Shown here: piece after piece, positions 22,201 through 30,504 of the stretch
How positions within the stretch are numbered: position 1 is the first letter of the stretch
Layout of the letters: each line of letters starts with the position of its first letter
Source of the DNA: Marichromatium purpuratum 984
GTDB taxonomy: Bacteria > Pseudomonadota > Gammaproteobacteria > Chromatiales > Chromatiaceae
Assembly (NCBI RefSeq): GCF_000224005.2
Contig: NZ_CP007031.1
Coordinates: forward strand, 1,103,501-1,167,500
Direction: 5' to 3'
DNA length: 64,000 nt
The notes under the pieces: model-generated
What the model was told of the DNA's origin: nothing
Database searches by the model: none
What the model saw: the letters and a program-made list of their open reading frames with translations, nothing else
Made by a program: the position numbers and the translations under genes

Positions 22201-22409
22201 TGCTGACCAGCATGACCACGGTCGCCGGGCTGATGCCATTGCTCTTCGAGACCTCGGTCCAGGCCCAGTTCCTGATCCCGATGGCGACCTCGATCGCCTT
22301 CGGTCTGGCCTTCGCGACCCTGTTGGTGTTGCTGGTGATCCCGGCGCTGCTGTCGGTGCACGAGAGCATCCATGCCCGGTTGCAGGCGCTGCGCGTGCGG
22401 CCCGCCTGA
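19284..22409 (+). CDS. RND family efflux transporter permease (AcrB-like)
   Basis: A 1041-residue proton-driven inner-membrane pump of the HAE/RND superfamily. Size, the first membrane segment after a short cytoplasmic N-terminus, two large periplasmic loops and two sets of membrane helices match AcrB. The proton-relay aspartate pair is in GIIVDDAIVVGED (TM4), and the second half repeats the pattern in FGLSGIVINDSIILV. It partners the adaptor encoded immediately upstream (GTGA overlap). The relaxed loop sequences resemble the uncharacterised environmental RND group rather than the drug-specific pumps, so I give no substrate. Confidence 0.92.
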   Translation: MSRARRATGHRSDLIGLFAHHKVAANLLMVMMILSGIFALDRLNIQFFPNFDLDIVSVRVVWTGASAEDVEDGITNPLEQRLRSVDGLSDLTSTSSQGISAITLEFDEDTDPLLALDQVRRLVDNFRNLPQDAEKPEVALATRYETVARLLVSGPDRPEELRHLVRRFESELLDRGIDKVDIRGLPEEEISIAVDHQRLEQLGLSLGQIGDRVAAFSRDLPAGQVGRAEAARELRSLDKRRDPLEFADLPVVTEEVLQIDLGDVSEIERVPRDGQLLLTVDGRPAVEMVLQRAELGNSLEAAQVLDQWLADTRPTLSPGVELVVYDAAWQLIRDRIMLLVSNGAGGLILVVAILFLFLSGRVAFWVAWGIPVSFMATLFILYLAGGSINMMSLFALIMALGIIVDDAIVVGEDAQAHHQMGEDPLLAAEGGVRRMLAPVLASSLTTIAAFLPLMLVGGIIGNILGAIPLVVVAVILSSLLESMLVLPGHLRGAFVHAHRTQPGSLRARLDRGFERLRDEFFRPLVTHAVEHRFATISAAVALLMIAVGLLAGGRMTFVFFPTPESQIINANVTFVAGTPRARVDDFLEHLDHTLRETEASFDQGRLVNLAIALHGSKPESAGSTADQLGGLRVELTPTDARTVRNAEFIRAWRARIEQPPGLESFTITSRRAGPPGRDLTVRLNGAEAETLKEAALALSEALKGMPGVGEVEDDMAYGREQIIYRLSPAGEALGLTVEDLGRQLRNAFDGQLVQIFQDGADEVEVRVRLPRAERDQLGALYRFNVRLPDGSAVPLSAVAEWDSRRGFEILRHAGGKLAVEVSADVDSEVSEVGAVLESLAAGPLPELQRLHGISYSFEGRSADQRETLGDMRKGLLLGLILIYIILAWVFASYGWPLVVMAAIPFGLTGALFGHWLIDIDVTILSLFGMFGLSGIVINDSIILVKFYQQLIGQGLGRQDALVEAACQRLRAVLLTSMTTVAGLMPLLFETSVQAQFLIPMATSIAFGLAFATLLVLLVIPALLSVHESIHARLQALRVRPA

Positions 22410-22533
22410 GCACGCTGTGTTTGCCAAGGACGAGGCCAGGGCAGTAGGCTTCGGCCATCAGCCCCGTGCCGCCGGTTGCGGCGTGACTGGGGATTCGGGG
22501 TGAAGCGCTCAGGTGATGCGAAGGGATCGAACC

Positions 22534-24363
22534 ATGCAGCAGTGTTGCGGTTGGATGCCGGCCGAGCAACGGCCGGTGGCGGAGATTCAGGGATGTCTTG
22601 CAGCCATGCTCGAGGGCAGTGCCGCCGAGGTGGCGCAGCGCTGTGTTGCCGAGGGTGGGTTTGCGGGTCGATCCGGGGCCGATCTGGCCGAGTCGGACGG
22701 CCTGCTTGTGCTGATCGTCGGTCGTCCACGCAGTGCGCATGATTCCGCTCCGGTCACCGCGCGCGCGCTGCTCGCGCGCTGGCAGGAGCGGGGCAGGGCG
22801 CTGCTCGGTGAGCTGCACGGCCCCTTCGCGCTGGCCGTGCTCGATCGCCGCCGCCGCACCCTGACCCTGGCGATCGATCGGCTCGGTATCCATTCCCTGG
22901 CCTTCGCCGTCGGGCCTCGGGGCGCCGTCTTCGCCACCCGCGCCGACCGGGTCGCCGCCCACCCCGAGGTGGCCGCCGCGCTCTCGCCCCAGGGGCTGTT
23001 TCACTATCTCTACTTCTACCAGGTGCCGGCGCCGGGGACGGTGTTCCACGGTGTCGAGAAGCTGCTGCCGGCCGAGTGGGTCGAGATCGACGCCTGTGGC
23101 GGGGTGGCGCGCGGCTTCTACTGGCGTCTGGCCTATCGCGACGCGCCCCGCCACGACTTCGCCGCGCAGCGCGCGCGTTTCCACGGGCTGCTGCGCGAGT
23201 CGATGACGCGTGCCCGGGGCGAGGACGCGGTCGCCGCCTTCCTCTCCGGCGGCACCGACAGCTCCACCGTCGCCGGGGTGCTCACCGAGCTGCAGGGCAC
23301 GCCGGCGCGCACCTATTCGATCGGTTTCGCCGCCGAGGGTTTCGACGAGATGGAGTACGCGCGGCTCGCCGCCCGCCACTTCGGGCTCGACGCGCGCGAG
23401 TACTACCTGACCCCCGACGACGTCCTCGCCACCATCCCGCTGATCGCCACCACCTACGACGAGCCTTTTGCCAACGAATCGGCGGTCTCGGCCTATCACT
23501 GCGCGCGTCTGGCCGCGGCGGACGGCTACCGGGTGATGCTCGGCGGCGATGGCGGCGACGAGATCTTCGGCGGCAACGAGCGCTACGCCAAGCAGGGCGT
23601 CTTCGAGCTCTACGCCGCGCTGCCGGCGCCGCTGCGTCGCGGGCTGATCGACCCGCTCGCCGCGCTGCCGGGGATGGGAGCCTGGTGGGGCGGGCGCAAG
23701 CTGCAGAGCTATGTGCGCCAGGCGCGCATCCCGCTGCCCGAGCGCATGGAGTCCTACAACTTCGTCCACCGCCAGCCGCTCGCCGAGATGTTCACCGCCG
23801 ACTTCCTCGCCGCGATCGACCCCGAGGCGCCGGCGGCGCTGCTGCGCGATCCCTACAATCGCGCGGCCAGTGACAGCTATATCAATCGCATGCTCCATCT
23901 CGACCTCAAGTTCACCCTCGCCGACAACGACCTGCGCAAGGTCTCGGCGATGGCCGCCGCGGCCGGGGTCGAGGTGCGCTATCCGCTGATCGACGACGCC
24001 ATGGTCGAGTTCTCCGGCGAGGTGCCGCCCGACTGGAAGGTGCGCCGGGGCTATCTGCGCTGGTTCTTCAAGCGCGCGCTCAAGGGCTATCTGCCCGATG
24101 CCATCATCGACAAGAGCAAGCACGGCTTCGGCCTGCCGTTCGGGGTCTGGGTGCGCGAGCACGGACCGCTGCGCGAGCGCGTCTCCGATCGTCTCGCCGA
24201 CAGCCAGCGTCGCGGCTGGCTGCAGCCGGGCTATGTCGAGCGGCTGCGCCGCGCCCACGAGGCCGAGCACGCGACCTATTTCGGCAAGATGCTGTGGGTG
24301 CTGGTGACGCTCGAGGAGTGGCTCGATGCCCAGCCCGACCGGGTCGTGCGGCTCCATGACTGA
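22534..24363 (+). CDS. Asparagine-synthetase-like amidotransferase with degenerate glutaminase domain
   Basis: A 609-residue protein with the C-terminal ATP-pyrophosphatase/synthetase domain intact: FLSGGTDSST (PP-loop, near residue 240), LGGDGGDEIFGGN and the C-terminal DKSKHGFGLPFGVW. The N-terminal half keeps the end of the Ntn-type glutaminase fold (GPFALAVLD, DRLGIHSLAF). It starts MQQCCGWM instead of Met-Cys-Gly-Ile, however, and lacks the RGPDD, RLSIID and NGEIYN motifs, so glutamine hydrolysis is doubtful. It opens the exopolysaccharide series; exosortase loci commonly hold such amidotransferases. The ATG at 22534 follows AAGGGA; in-frame starts at 22513 and 22516 are less likely. The next gene overlaps it by eight bases. 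Confidence 0.85.
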   Translation: MQQCCGWMPAEQRPVAEIQGCLAAMLEGSAAEVAQRCVAEGGFAGRSGADLAESDGLLVLIVGRPRSAHDSAPVTARALLARWQERGRALLGELHGPFALAVLDRRRRTLTLAIDRLGIHSLAFAVGPRGAVFATRADRVAAHPEVAAALSPQGLFHYLYFYQVPAPGTVFHGVEKLLPAEWVEIDACGGVARGFYWRLAYRDAPRHDFAAQRARFHGLLRESMTRARGEDAVAAFLSGGTDSSTVAGVLTELQGTPARTYSIGFAAEGFDEMEYARLAARHFGLDAREYYLTPDDVLATIPLIATTYDEPFANESAVSAYHCARLAAADGYRVMLGGDGGDEIFGGNERYAKQGVFELYAALPAPLRRGLIDPLAALPGMGAWWGGRKLQSYVRQARIPLPERMESYNFVHRQPLAEMFTADFLAAIDPEAPAALLRDPYNRAASDSYINRMLHLDLKFTLADNDLRKVSAMAAAAGVEVRYPLIDDAMVEFSGEVPPDWKVRRGYLRWFFKRALKGYLPDAIIDKSKHGFGLPFGVWVREHGPLRERVSDRLADSQRRGWLQPGYVERLRRAHEAEHATYFGKMLWVLVTLEEWLDAQPDRVVRLHD

Positions 24364-25471
24364 GCCGTCCGGGGCCGACAGTCCCGCGCGCATCGTCCTG
24401 GTCGGGCCGCTGCCGCCGCCGGCCGGCGGCATGGCCAACCAGACCCGCCAGCTCGCCGAGCTGCTGCGCGCCGAGGGGCTGGCGGTCGAGCTGGTGCAGG
24501 TCAACGCCCCCTACCGTCCGGTCTGGGCCGGACGGCTGCCGGTGGTGCGCGCGCTGTTCCGCCTGGTGCCCTATCTGTGGCGGCTGTGGCGCGCCATGGG
24601 CGCTGGCGGGGTGGTGCACCTGATGGCCAACTCCGGCTGGTCCTGGCACCTCTTCGCCGCCCCGGCGCTGCTGATCGCCCGTGTCCGCGGGCTGCCGGCG
24701 GTGATCAACTATCGCGGCGGCGAGGCACAGACCTTCCTGCGCGCCCAGGCGCGCTGGGTGGTGCCGCTGATGCGTCGCGCCGCGGCCATCGCCGTGCCCT
24801 CGGGCTATCTGCGCGCGGTGTTTGCGCCCTACGGCCTGGAGACCGAGGTGGTGCCCAACATCGTCGATCTCGAACGCTTCGCCGTGCGCGCCGCCGCTGT
24901 GCGCCACCCCGAGGCGCCGCACCTGGTGGTCACCCGCAACCTCGAGGCGATCTACGACAACACCACCGCGCTGCGCGCCTTCGCCCGCATCCGCGCGCGC
25001 TGGCCGGCGGCGCGCCTGACCATCGCCGGTACCGGGCCCGAGGCCGCGGCGCTGGCCGCCGAGGCGCGCGCGCTGGGGATCGCCGCGGCGGTGACCTTCA
25101 GCGGTCGGCTCGAGCGCGCGGAGATGGCCGCGCTCTATGCCGAGGCCGACCTGATGCTCAACCCCAGTCGGGTCGACAACACCCCCAACTCGGTGCTCGA
25201 GGCCTGGGCGAGCGGGGTGGCGGTGGTCAGCACCCGGGTCGGCGGGCTGCCCTATCTGGTCGAGGACGGGGTCGATGCCGTGCTGGTCGCCCCGGGTGAT
25301 CCCGAGGCGCTGGCCGAGGCGGCCTGCGCCCTGCTCGCCGACCCCGCGCGCCGCGCCGCGCTGGTCGCCGCCGGGCAGCGTGCGGCCGAGCGCTTCTCCT
25401 GGCCGGCGGTGCGGCCGCTGTGGCTCGCGCTCTATCGCCGGGTCGCCGGTGGGGAGGGGTGCGGCGAGTGA
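24356..25471 (+). CDS. Glycosyltransferase, GT4 family
   Basis: A 371-residue GT-B fold glycosyltransferase. The N-terminal acceptor loop is GPLPPPAGGMANQTRQL (residues 14-30). The nucleotide-sugar domain has AGTGPE and a C-terminal NPSRVDNTPNSVLEAWASG, the GT4 E-x7-E region in a variant form in which the first glutamate is replaced by Asp. It overlaps the asparagine-synthetase-like gene (ATGACTGA) and the next gene (GTGA). It probably adds one sugar of the exopolysaccharide repeat at the cytoplasmic membrane face; donor and acceptor cannot be read from sequence. Confidence 0.85.
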   Translation: MTEPSGADSPARIVLVGPLPPPAGGMANQTRQLAELLRAEGLAVELVQVNAPYRPVWAGRLPVVRALFRLVPYLWRLWRAMGAGGVVHLMANSGWSWHLFAAPALLIARVRGLPAVINYRGGEAQTFLRAQARWVVPLMRRAAAIAVPSGYLRAVFAPYGLETEVVPNIVDLERFAVRAAAVRHPEAPHLVVTRNLEAIYDNTTALRAFARIRARWPAARLTIAGTGPEAAALAAEARALGIAAAVTFSGRLERAEMAALYAEADLMLNPSRVDNTPNSVLEAWASGVAVVSTRVGGLPYLVEDGVDAVLVAPGDPEALAEAACALLADPARRAALVAAGQRAAERFSWPAVRPLWLALYRRVAGGEGCGE

Positions 25472-26742
25472 GAGACATCGCCATCACCCTGATCATCTTC
25501 GGCCTGTTGCCGGTGATCCTCTCGCGCCCCTATGTCGGCATCCTGGTGTGGTCCTGGCTCGGCTACATGAACCCGCACCGGCTCGCCTGGGGGTTCTCGA
25601 CCACCATGCCCTTCGCGATGATGGTGGCGCTGGCGACCTTCGCCGCGATGATCGCCTCCAAGGAGCGCCACCCGCTGCCCTGGTCGCGCGAGACCGTGGT
25701 GTTGCTGATCCTGGTGCTGTGGATGTTCATGACCACGGCGCTCTCGCTCTATCCCTGGCTGGCCTGGCCGCAGTGGGACAAGGTCTGGCGGATCATGCTG
25801 ATGACCTATGTCACCCTGATGCTGATCAACGATCCGCAGCGGGTGCGGTTGCTGATCTACGTGATCGCACTCTCGATCGGTTTCTACGGCTTCAAGGGCG
25901 GGGTCTTCGTGCTCACCGGCGGCAGCTCGAACTCGGTGCTCGGCCCGACGGGTAGCTTCATCGAGGATCGCAACTCGCTCGGTCTGGCGATGATCATGAC
26001 GGTGCCGCTGCTCTATTACATGCGTGCGCAGATGACGCATGTGTGGGCGCGGATAGGGCTGCTGGTCGGTATCGTGCTCACCCTGATCGCCATCGTCGGC
26101 ACCCATTCGCGCGGCGCGTTGCTCGGGTTGGCGGCGATGATGCTGTTCTTCCTGCTCAAGTCGCGACAGAAGTTCGCCGCCATCCTGGCGATGATCCCGC
26201 TGGCGCTGGTGTTGCTCTACGTGATGCCCGAGGAGTGGTTCCAGCGCATGGAGACCATCGAGCACTGGGAGGAGGACGAGTCGGCCTCGGAGCGGGTGCG
26301 CGCCTGGCACAACGCCATCGATCTCGCCCAGCACCGCTTCATCGGTGGCGGCATGCGCGCGCTGGTGGTCTGGGGCGGGCGCGACTCGCACAGCATCTAT
26401 TTCGGTATGCTCGGCGAGCACGGCTGGGTGGGGCTTGGGCTGTTCCTGCTGCTGCTGTTGCTCACCTGGCGCTCGGCGAGCTGGATCATCCGCAACGCCA
26501 AGCGCCAGCCCGAACTTCGGTGGGCGCGTGATCTCGCGGCGATGATCCAGGTCAGCCTGATCGGCTACATGGTCGCCGGCGCCTTCCTCGGGCTGCAGTA
26601 CTTCGACATGTACTATCACCTGGTGGTGATCGTGGTGATGACCAAGATCCTGGTGCGCCGTGCGCTCGAGCCCGATGGGCCGGCGCGTGCGCCACCGCTC
26701 GGCCGGCGCGCGCCGACACTGGCACGGGGGCTGGACCGATGA
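25468..26742 (+). CDS. Exosortase A-associated O-antigen ligase-like protein
   Basis: A 424-residue polytopic membrane protein (about ten to eleven hydrophobic segments) of the Wzy/WaaL superfamily. It resembles the putative O-glycosylation ligase group found in XrtA/PEP-CTERM loci: the N-terminal LLPVILSRPYVGILVWSWLG followed by MNPHRLAWGF is distinctive. The long loop carries the typical FIEDRNSLGL, THSRGALLGL and RFIGGGMRAL segments plus a DSHSIYFGMLGEHGW stretch with the conserved histidine. It may polymerise the repeat unit or transfer the glycan to a protein or lipid. GTG start after GGGGAGGGG, coupled to the upstream gene. Confidence 0.85.
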   Translation: MRDIAITLIIFGLLPVILSRPYVGILVWSWLGYMNPHRLAWGFSTTMPFAMMVALATFAAMIASKERHPLPWSRETVVLLILVLWMFMTTALSLYPWLAWPQWDKVWRIMLMTYVTLMLINDPQRVRLLIYVIALSIGFYGFKGGVFVLTGGSSNSVLGPTGSFIEDRNSLGLAMIMTVPLLYYMRAQMTHVWARIGLLVGIVLTLIAIVGTHSRGALLGLAAMMLFFLLKSRQKFAAILAMIPLALVLLYVMPEEWFQRMETIEHWEEDESASERVRAWHNAIDLAQHRFIGGGMRALVVWGGRDSHSIYFGMLGEHGWVGLGLFLLLLLLTWRSASWIIRNAKRQPELRWARDLAAMIQVSLIGYMVAGAFLGLQYFDMYYHLVVIVVMTKILVRRALEPDGPARAPPLGRRAPTLARGLDR

Positions 26743-27962
26743 GCCTGGTGTCGACGCTGGTTGTGCTGCTGCTCTGCGCCTGGTGCGCCATCCTCCTCGT
26801 CTATCGTCGGCGTCTGCTGCGGCTGTGGCGCGAGCCGATGCTCGCCGCCCCGGTGCTGATCATCGAGAGCGACGACTGGGGGCCGGGGCCGGCGTCCCAT
26901 GTCGCCGCGCTCGAACGTCTCATCGAGTTGCTCGCGCGCCATCGCGACGCCTGGGGGCGTGCGGCGGTGATGACCATCGGCGCAGTGCTCGCGATCGCCG
27001 ACACCGCCGCGATCCGCGCCGGCGAGATCAGCTGCTACCGACGTCAGCGGCTGTGCGACAGCGACGGTGTGGCGATGCGCGAGGTGCTGCTCGCCGGGCG
27101 CGCGCGCGGGGTGCTCGCGCTCCAGCTCCACGGCATGGAGCACTACTGGCCGCAGAGCCTGCTGACGGCCGCGCGCCGCGACGCCGAGGTCCGCGACTGG
27201 CTGGAGACGGCCGCCGGCAGCGACACCGAGCGCCTGCCCTCGGCGCTGCAGAGCCGCTGGACGGATGTCACCACGCTGCCCTCGCGCCCGCTGCCCGAGG
27301 CCGAGATCCGCGCGGCGGTGGCCGAGGAGGTCGCCTGTTTCGAGACCAGCTTCGGCACGCGTCCGTTGGTCGCGGTGCCGCCGACCTTCGTCTGGACCGA
27401 GCAGGTCGAGCGCGCCTGGGCCGAGGCCGGGGTGCGGGTGATCATCACCCCGGGACGGCGTCTCACCGGGCGCGACCGCGCCGGACAGCCGGGTGGCTGC
27501 GATCGCGACATCCTCAACGGCGAGCGCGGCGCCGGCGGGGTGCGCTATCTGGTGCGCGATCTCTATTTCGAGCCCGCTCTCGGTCACCGCCCCGAGCGGC
27601 TGTGCGACGAACTTGCGCGCCACTTCGCGCTGGGACGCCCGGCGCTGATCGAGACCCACAGGTTCAACTTCACCGGCGAGCAGGCCGAGAGCGCCTACGC
27701 CGCGCTCGAAACGCTGCTCGAGCAGGCGCGCGCGCGCTGGCCCGGGCTGCGCTTCATGTCCGCCGAGGCGCTCGCCGCTGGACAGGCGACGGGCGCGGAG
27801 TGGCTGGTGCGCGATCGCGCGCGCCGGCTCGAGGTGTGGCTGCGCCGCGCCGCGCGCGTCGACCGGCTGCGCAAGCTCGCCTGGTTGAGCGGGCTGGCGC
27901 TGCCGGCCTGGGCGTTGCTGGCGGTCTTGGGCGCGTGGCGCCGAGGAGAGGAGCACGGATGA
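26739..27962 (+). CDS. Membrane-anchored polysaccharide deacetylase-like protein
   Basis: A 407-residue protein with an N-terminal membrane segment (VSTLVVLLLCAWCAILLVY) and a C-terminal one (LSGLALPAWALLAVLGAW), so the domain between them is tethered at both ends. The central region has NodB-like features: IIESDDWG near residue 42 (acidic pair at strand 1), LQLHGMEHYW near residue 130 (H-x3-H metal motif) and ETHRFNF near residue 305. These suggest a metal-dependent carbohydrate deacetylase, though overall similarity to NodB is weak. It overlaps both neighbours by four bases. Confidence 0.65.
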   Translation: MSLVSTLVVLLLCAWCAILLVYRRRLLRLWREPMLAAPVLIIESDDWGPGPASHVAALERLIELLARHRDAWGRAAVMTIGAVLAIADTAAIRAGEISCYRRQRLCDSDGVAMREVLLAGRARGVLALQLHGMEHYWPQSLLTAARRDAEVRDWLETAAGSDTERLPSALQSRWTDVTTLPSRPLPEAEIRAAVAEEVACFETSFGTRPLVAVPPTFVWTEQVERAWAEAGVRVIITPGRRLTGRDRAGQPGGCDRDILNGERGAGGVRYLVRDLYFEPALGHRPERLCDELARHFALGRPALIETHRFNFTGEQAESAYAALETLLEQARARWPGLRFMSAEALAAGQATGAEWLVRDRARRLEVWLRRAARVDRLRKLAWLSGLALPAWALLAVLGAWRRGEEHG

Positions 27963-29101
27963 CGGATGCACGCTATCTGGTACTGAGCGAGCTGTACATG
28001 CCCACCAAGGGGGGCACGGCGGTGTGGTTCGCCGAGGTCTATCGCCGCCTCGGTGGCGCCGGGACCCATATCGTCACCGCGCGGGTGCCGGGCGACGCGG
28101 ACTACGACCGCACCCAGCCCAACAGCGTCCATCGGGTGACGATGCGCGAGTCGCGCTGGCTGCGCCCGGCCTCGCTGCCGCGCTATCTGGGGCTGTTGCG
28201 CGGCGGTCTGGCGGCGATCGCGCGCGCGCGTTTCAGCGCCGTGCATGCCGGTCGGGTGCTGCCCGAGGGGCTGGTTGCCTGGCTGCTGGCGCGACTGATC
28301 CGCCGCCCGCTGGTGGTCTACGCCCACGGCGAGGAGATCACCACCTGGTCGCGCTATCCGCGCCGGCTGTGGGCGATGCGCTGGGTCTATCGCCGCGCCG
28401 AGCGGGTGGTGGCCAACAGTGACTTCACCCGTGAGCGCCTGCTCGAGCTGGGGGTGCGCCCGACGCGCATCCGGCTGATCCATCCCGGTGTCGACCTGGC
28501 GCGCTTCCACACCGCGATCGACGCCCGCCCGGAGCGCGCCGAGCTGGGGCTCGGCGAGGGCGCGCGGCTGATCCTCTCGGTCGGGCGGCTGAGCCGGCGC
28601 AAGGGCTTCGATCGGGTGATCGAGGCGCTGCCCGCGCTGTGCGCGCAGGGGCTCGACGTCCATTACGCGGTGATCGGCATCGGCGAGGACCAGCACTATC
28701 TGGAGACGCTCGCCGCGCGTCACGGCTGCGCCGAGCGCGTCCATCTGCTCGGTCACGTCGCCCCCGAGGCGCTGCCGTGCTGGTACGCCGCGGCCGATCT
28801 GTTCGCCATGCCCAACCGCGAGATCGACGGCGACACCGAGGGCTTCGGCATGGTCTTTCTCGAGGCTGCCGCCTGCGGCACGCCAGCGCTCGCCGGGCGC
28901 GCCGGTGGCACCGGTGCGGCGGTGCTCGACGGCGAGACCGGCCTCAGGGTCGAGGGCGCCGACGCCGAGGCGGTGAGCGCCGCGTTGGCGCGGTTGCTCG
29001 GCGACCCGCTGTTGCTCGCGCGCATGGGCGAGGCGGCGGCCGCCCGCGCCCATGCCGCGTTCTCCTGGGAGCGGGTCGCCGAGCTGACCCGGACACTGTG
29101 A
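27959..29101 (+). CDS. Glycosyltransferase, GT4 family
   Basis: A 380-residue GT-B glycosyltransferase. The N-terminal ELYMPTKGGTAVWFAEVYR is the acceptor-side loop; the donor domain has SVGRLSRRKGFDRVIEALP and the classical E-x7-E motif in TEGFGMVFLEAAACG. It resembles the mannosyl/glucosyltransferase branch of GT4 common in exopolysaccharide loci. The ATG overlaps the upstream stop in ATGA form and the stop overlaps the start of the CapK-like gene. It probably adds one residue of the repeat unit on the undecaprenyl carrier. Confidence 0.88.
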   Translation: MTDARYLVLSELYMPTKGGTAVWFAEVYRRLGGAGTHIVTARVPGDADYDRTQPNSVHRVTMRESRWLRPASLPRYLGLLRGGLAAIARARFSAVHAGRVLPEGLVAWLLARLIRRPLVVYAHGEEITTWSRYPRRLWAMRWVYRRAERVVANSDFTRERLLELGVRPTRIRLIHPGVDLARFHTAIDARPERAELGLGEGARLILSVGRLSRRKGFDRVIEALPALCAQGLDVHYAVIGIGEDQHYLETLAARHGCAERVHLLGHVAPEALPCWYAAADLFAMPNREIDGDTEGFGMVFLEAAACGTPALAGRAGGTGAAVLDGETGLRVEGADAEAVSAALARLLGDPLLLARMGEAAAARAHAAFSWERVAELTRTL

Positions 29102-30504
29102 TGATCAAGACACCCGCTGCACTCTCGCGCCGCCTGGTCTATCCGCTCCAGGAGCGGCTGTTGGGGCGCCCGACCTTTGCCATGCTCGATGAGCTGGAGC
29201 AGAGCCAGTGGTTGTCGCGCGAGGCCATCGAGACTGTGCAGCGGCGCCGGCTCGCACGGCTGCTCGGCATCGCCAACGCCCACTGTCCGTGGCACGCCGA
29301 GCGGCTGGCGGCGGTCGGTCTCGGCGCGGTCGATGCCGCCACCGAACTCGCCCCCGAGGACCTCGCGCGCATCCCGACGATGGACAAGCGCGATGCCCAG
29401 CTCGCCGGCGAGCGGATGCGCTGGGCCGAGGTGCCGGGCGGGGCTCAACCCTACAACACCGGTGGGTCGAGCGGTACGCCGCTGCGTTTCGTGTTCGGTC
29501 GCGCGCGTCAGGCCGCCGACGCGGCGGGGCGGATGCGGGCGCGACGCTGGTGGGGGGTGGAGGTCGGCGACCCCGAGGTCTATCTCTGGGGCGCGCCGGT
29601 CGAACTCTCGCGCACCGATCACGTCAAGCAGCTGCGCGATCGTCTGCTCAACCAGCTGGTGCTCGACGCCTTCGCCATGTCGACGGCCAACATGGACCGT
29701 TATCTCGGCGCGCTCGAACGCTTCGACCCGGCCTGTATCTACGGCTATGCCAGCAGCCTGGCGCTGCTCGCCGAGCATGCCCGGGCGCGGCGTCGCATCC
29801 CCCGGTTGCGCGCCCTGCGGGTGGTCTGTGCCACCGGTGAGCCGCTCTATCCGCATCAGCGTGATATCATACGCGATGTGTTCGGCGTGCCCGTGGCCAA
29901 CGAGTTCGGAAGTCGCGATATCGGCTTCACCGCGCACCAGACGCCCGCCGGTCAGCTGTTGCTGTTGAGCGAGGGGCTGATCCTCGAGGTGCTCGACGAC
30001 GCCGGGCGCGCGGTGGCCCCGGGCGAGGCGGGTGAGGCGGTGATCACCGGGCTCTGCTCCGAGGCCCAGCCCTTCATCCGCTACCGCACCGGCGACCGGG
30101 TGCGGCTGAGCACCGAGCCCTGTCGCGCCGGGCGCGGACTGCACGTCATCGACGCGGTGCTGGGACGCTCGACCGACTTCGTGGTCAAGCCCGACGGCAC
30201 GGTGATGCACGCCCTGGCGGTGATCTACATCCTGCGCGCGGTCGAGGGGGTGGCCGAGTTCAAGGTCATCCAGCACGCGCTCGATGTCGTCGAGGTCCAG
30301 CTGGTGACCAACGCGCGCTGGCGCGAGGCCTCGCGCCAGACCATCCTCGCCGCCTTCGCCGAGCGGCTCGGCGCGACGGTGCGGGTCGATATCGAGCAGG
30401 TCGCAGCGATCGCCCCCGAGGCCTCGGGCAAGCATCGCTATGTCGTCAGTCGGGTCTCGCCGCCGCTCGGTGGGGCCGAGGAGAAGGAGGAGTCCAGTCG
30501 ATGA
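29101..30504 (+). CDS. Phenylacetate-CoA ligase/CapK-like adenylate-forming enzyme
   Basis: A 467-residue member of the ANL (adenylate-forming) superfamily in its PaaK/CapK branch. The nucleotide loop YNTGGSSGTPLRF (near residue 118), the NEFGSRDIGF region (near 268) and YRTGDRVRL (near 328) are in order. CapK-like proteins sit in many capsule and exosortase loci with no proven substrate; activation of an acyl or amino acid group for transfer to the polysaccharide is a reasonable guess. The ATG overlaps the previous stop (GTGATGATC) and its last bases overlap the next gene. Confidence 0.82.
   Translation: MIKTPAALSRRLVYPLQERLLGRPTFAMLDELEQSQWLSREAIETVQRRRLARLLGIANAHCPWHAERLAAVGLGAVDAATELAPEDLARIPTMDKRDAQLAGERMRWAEVPGGAQPYNTGGSSGTPLRFVFGRARQAADAAGRMRARRWWGVEVGDPEVYLWGAPVELSRTDHVKQLRDRLLNQLVLDAFAMSTANMDRYLGALERFDPACIYGYASSLALLAEHARARRRIPRLRALRVVCATGEPLYPHQRDIIRDVFGVPVANEFGSRDIGFTAHQTPAGQLLLLSEGLILEVLDDAGRAVAPGEAGEAVITGLCSEAQPFIRYRTGDRVRLSTEPCRAGRGLHVIDAVLGRSTDFVVKPDGTVMHALAVIYILRAVEGVAEFKVIQHALDVVEVQLVTNARWREASRQTILAAFAERLGATVRVDIEQVAAIAPEASGKHRYVVSRVSPPLGGAEEKEESSR

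Noticed and set aside
22105-24504. A 799-codon minus-strand frame across the end of the RND gene and the asparagine-synthetase-like gene
   Set aside because: Covers two real genes in antisense and shows no recognisable domain.
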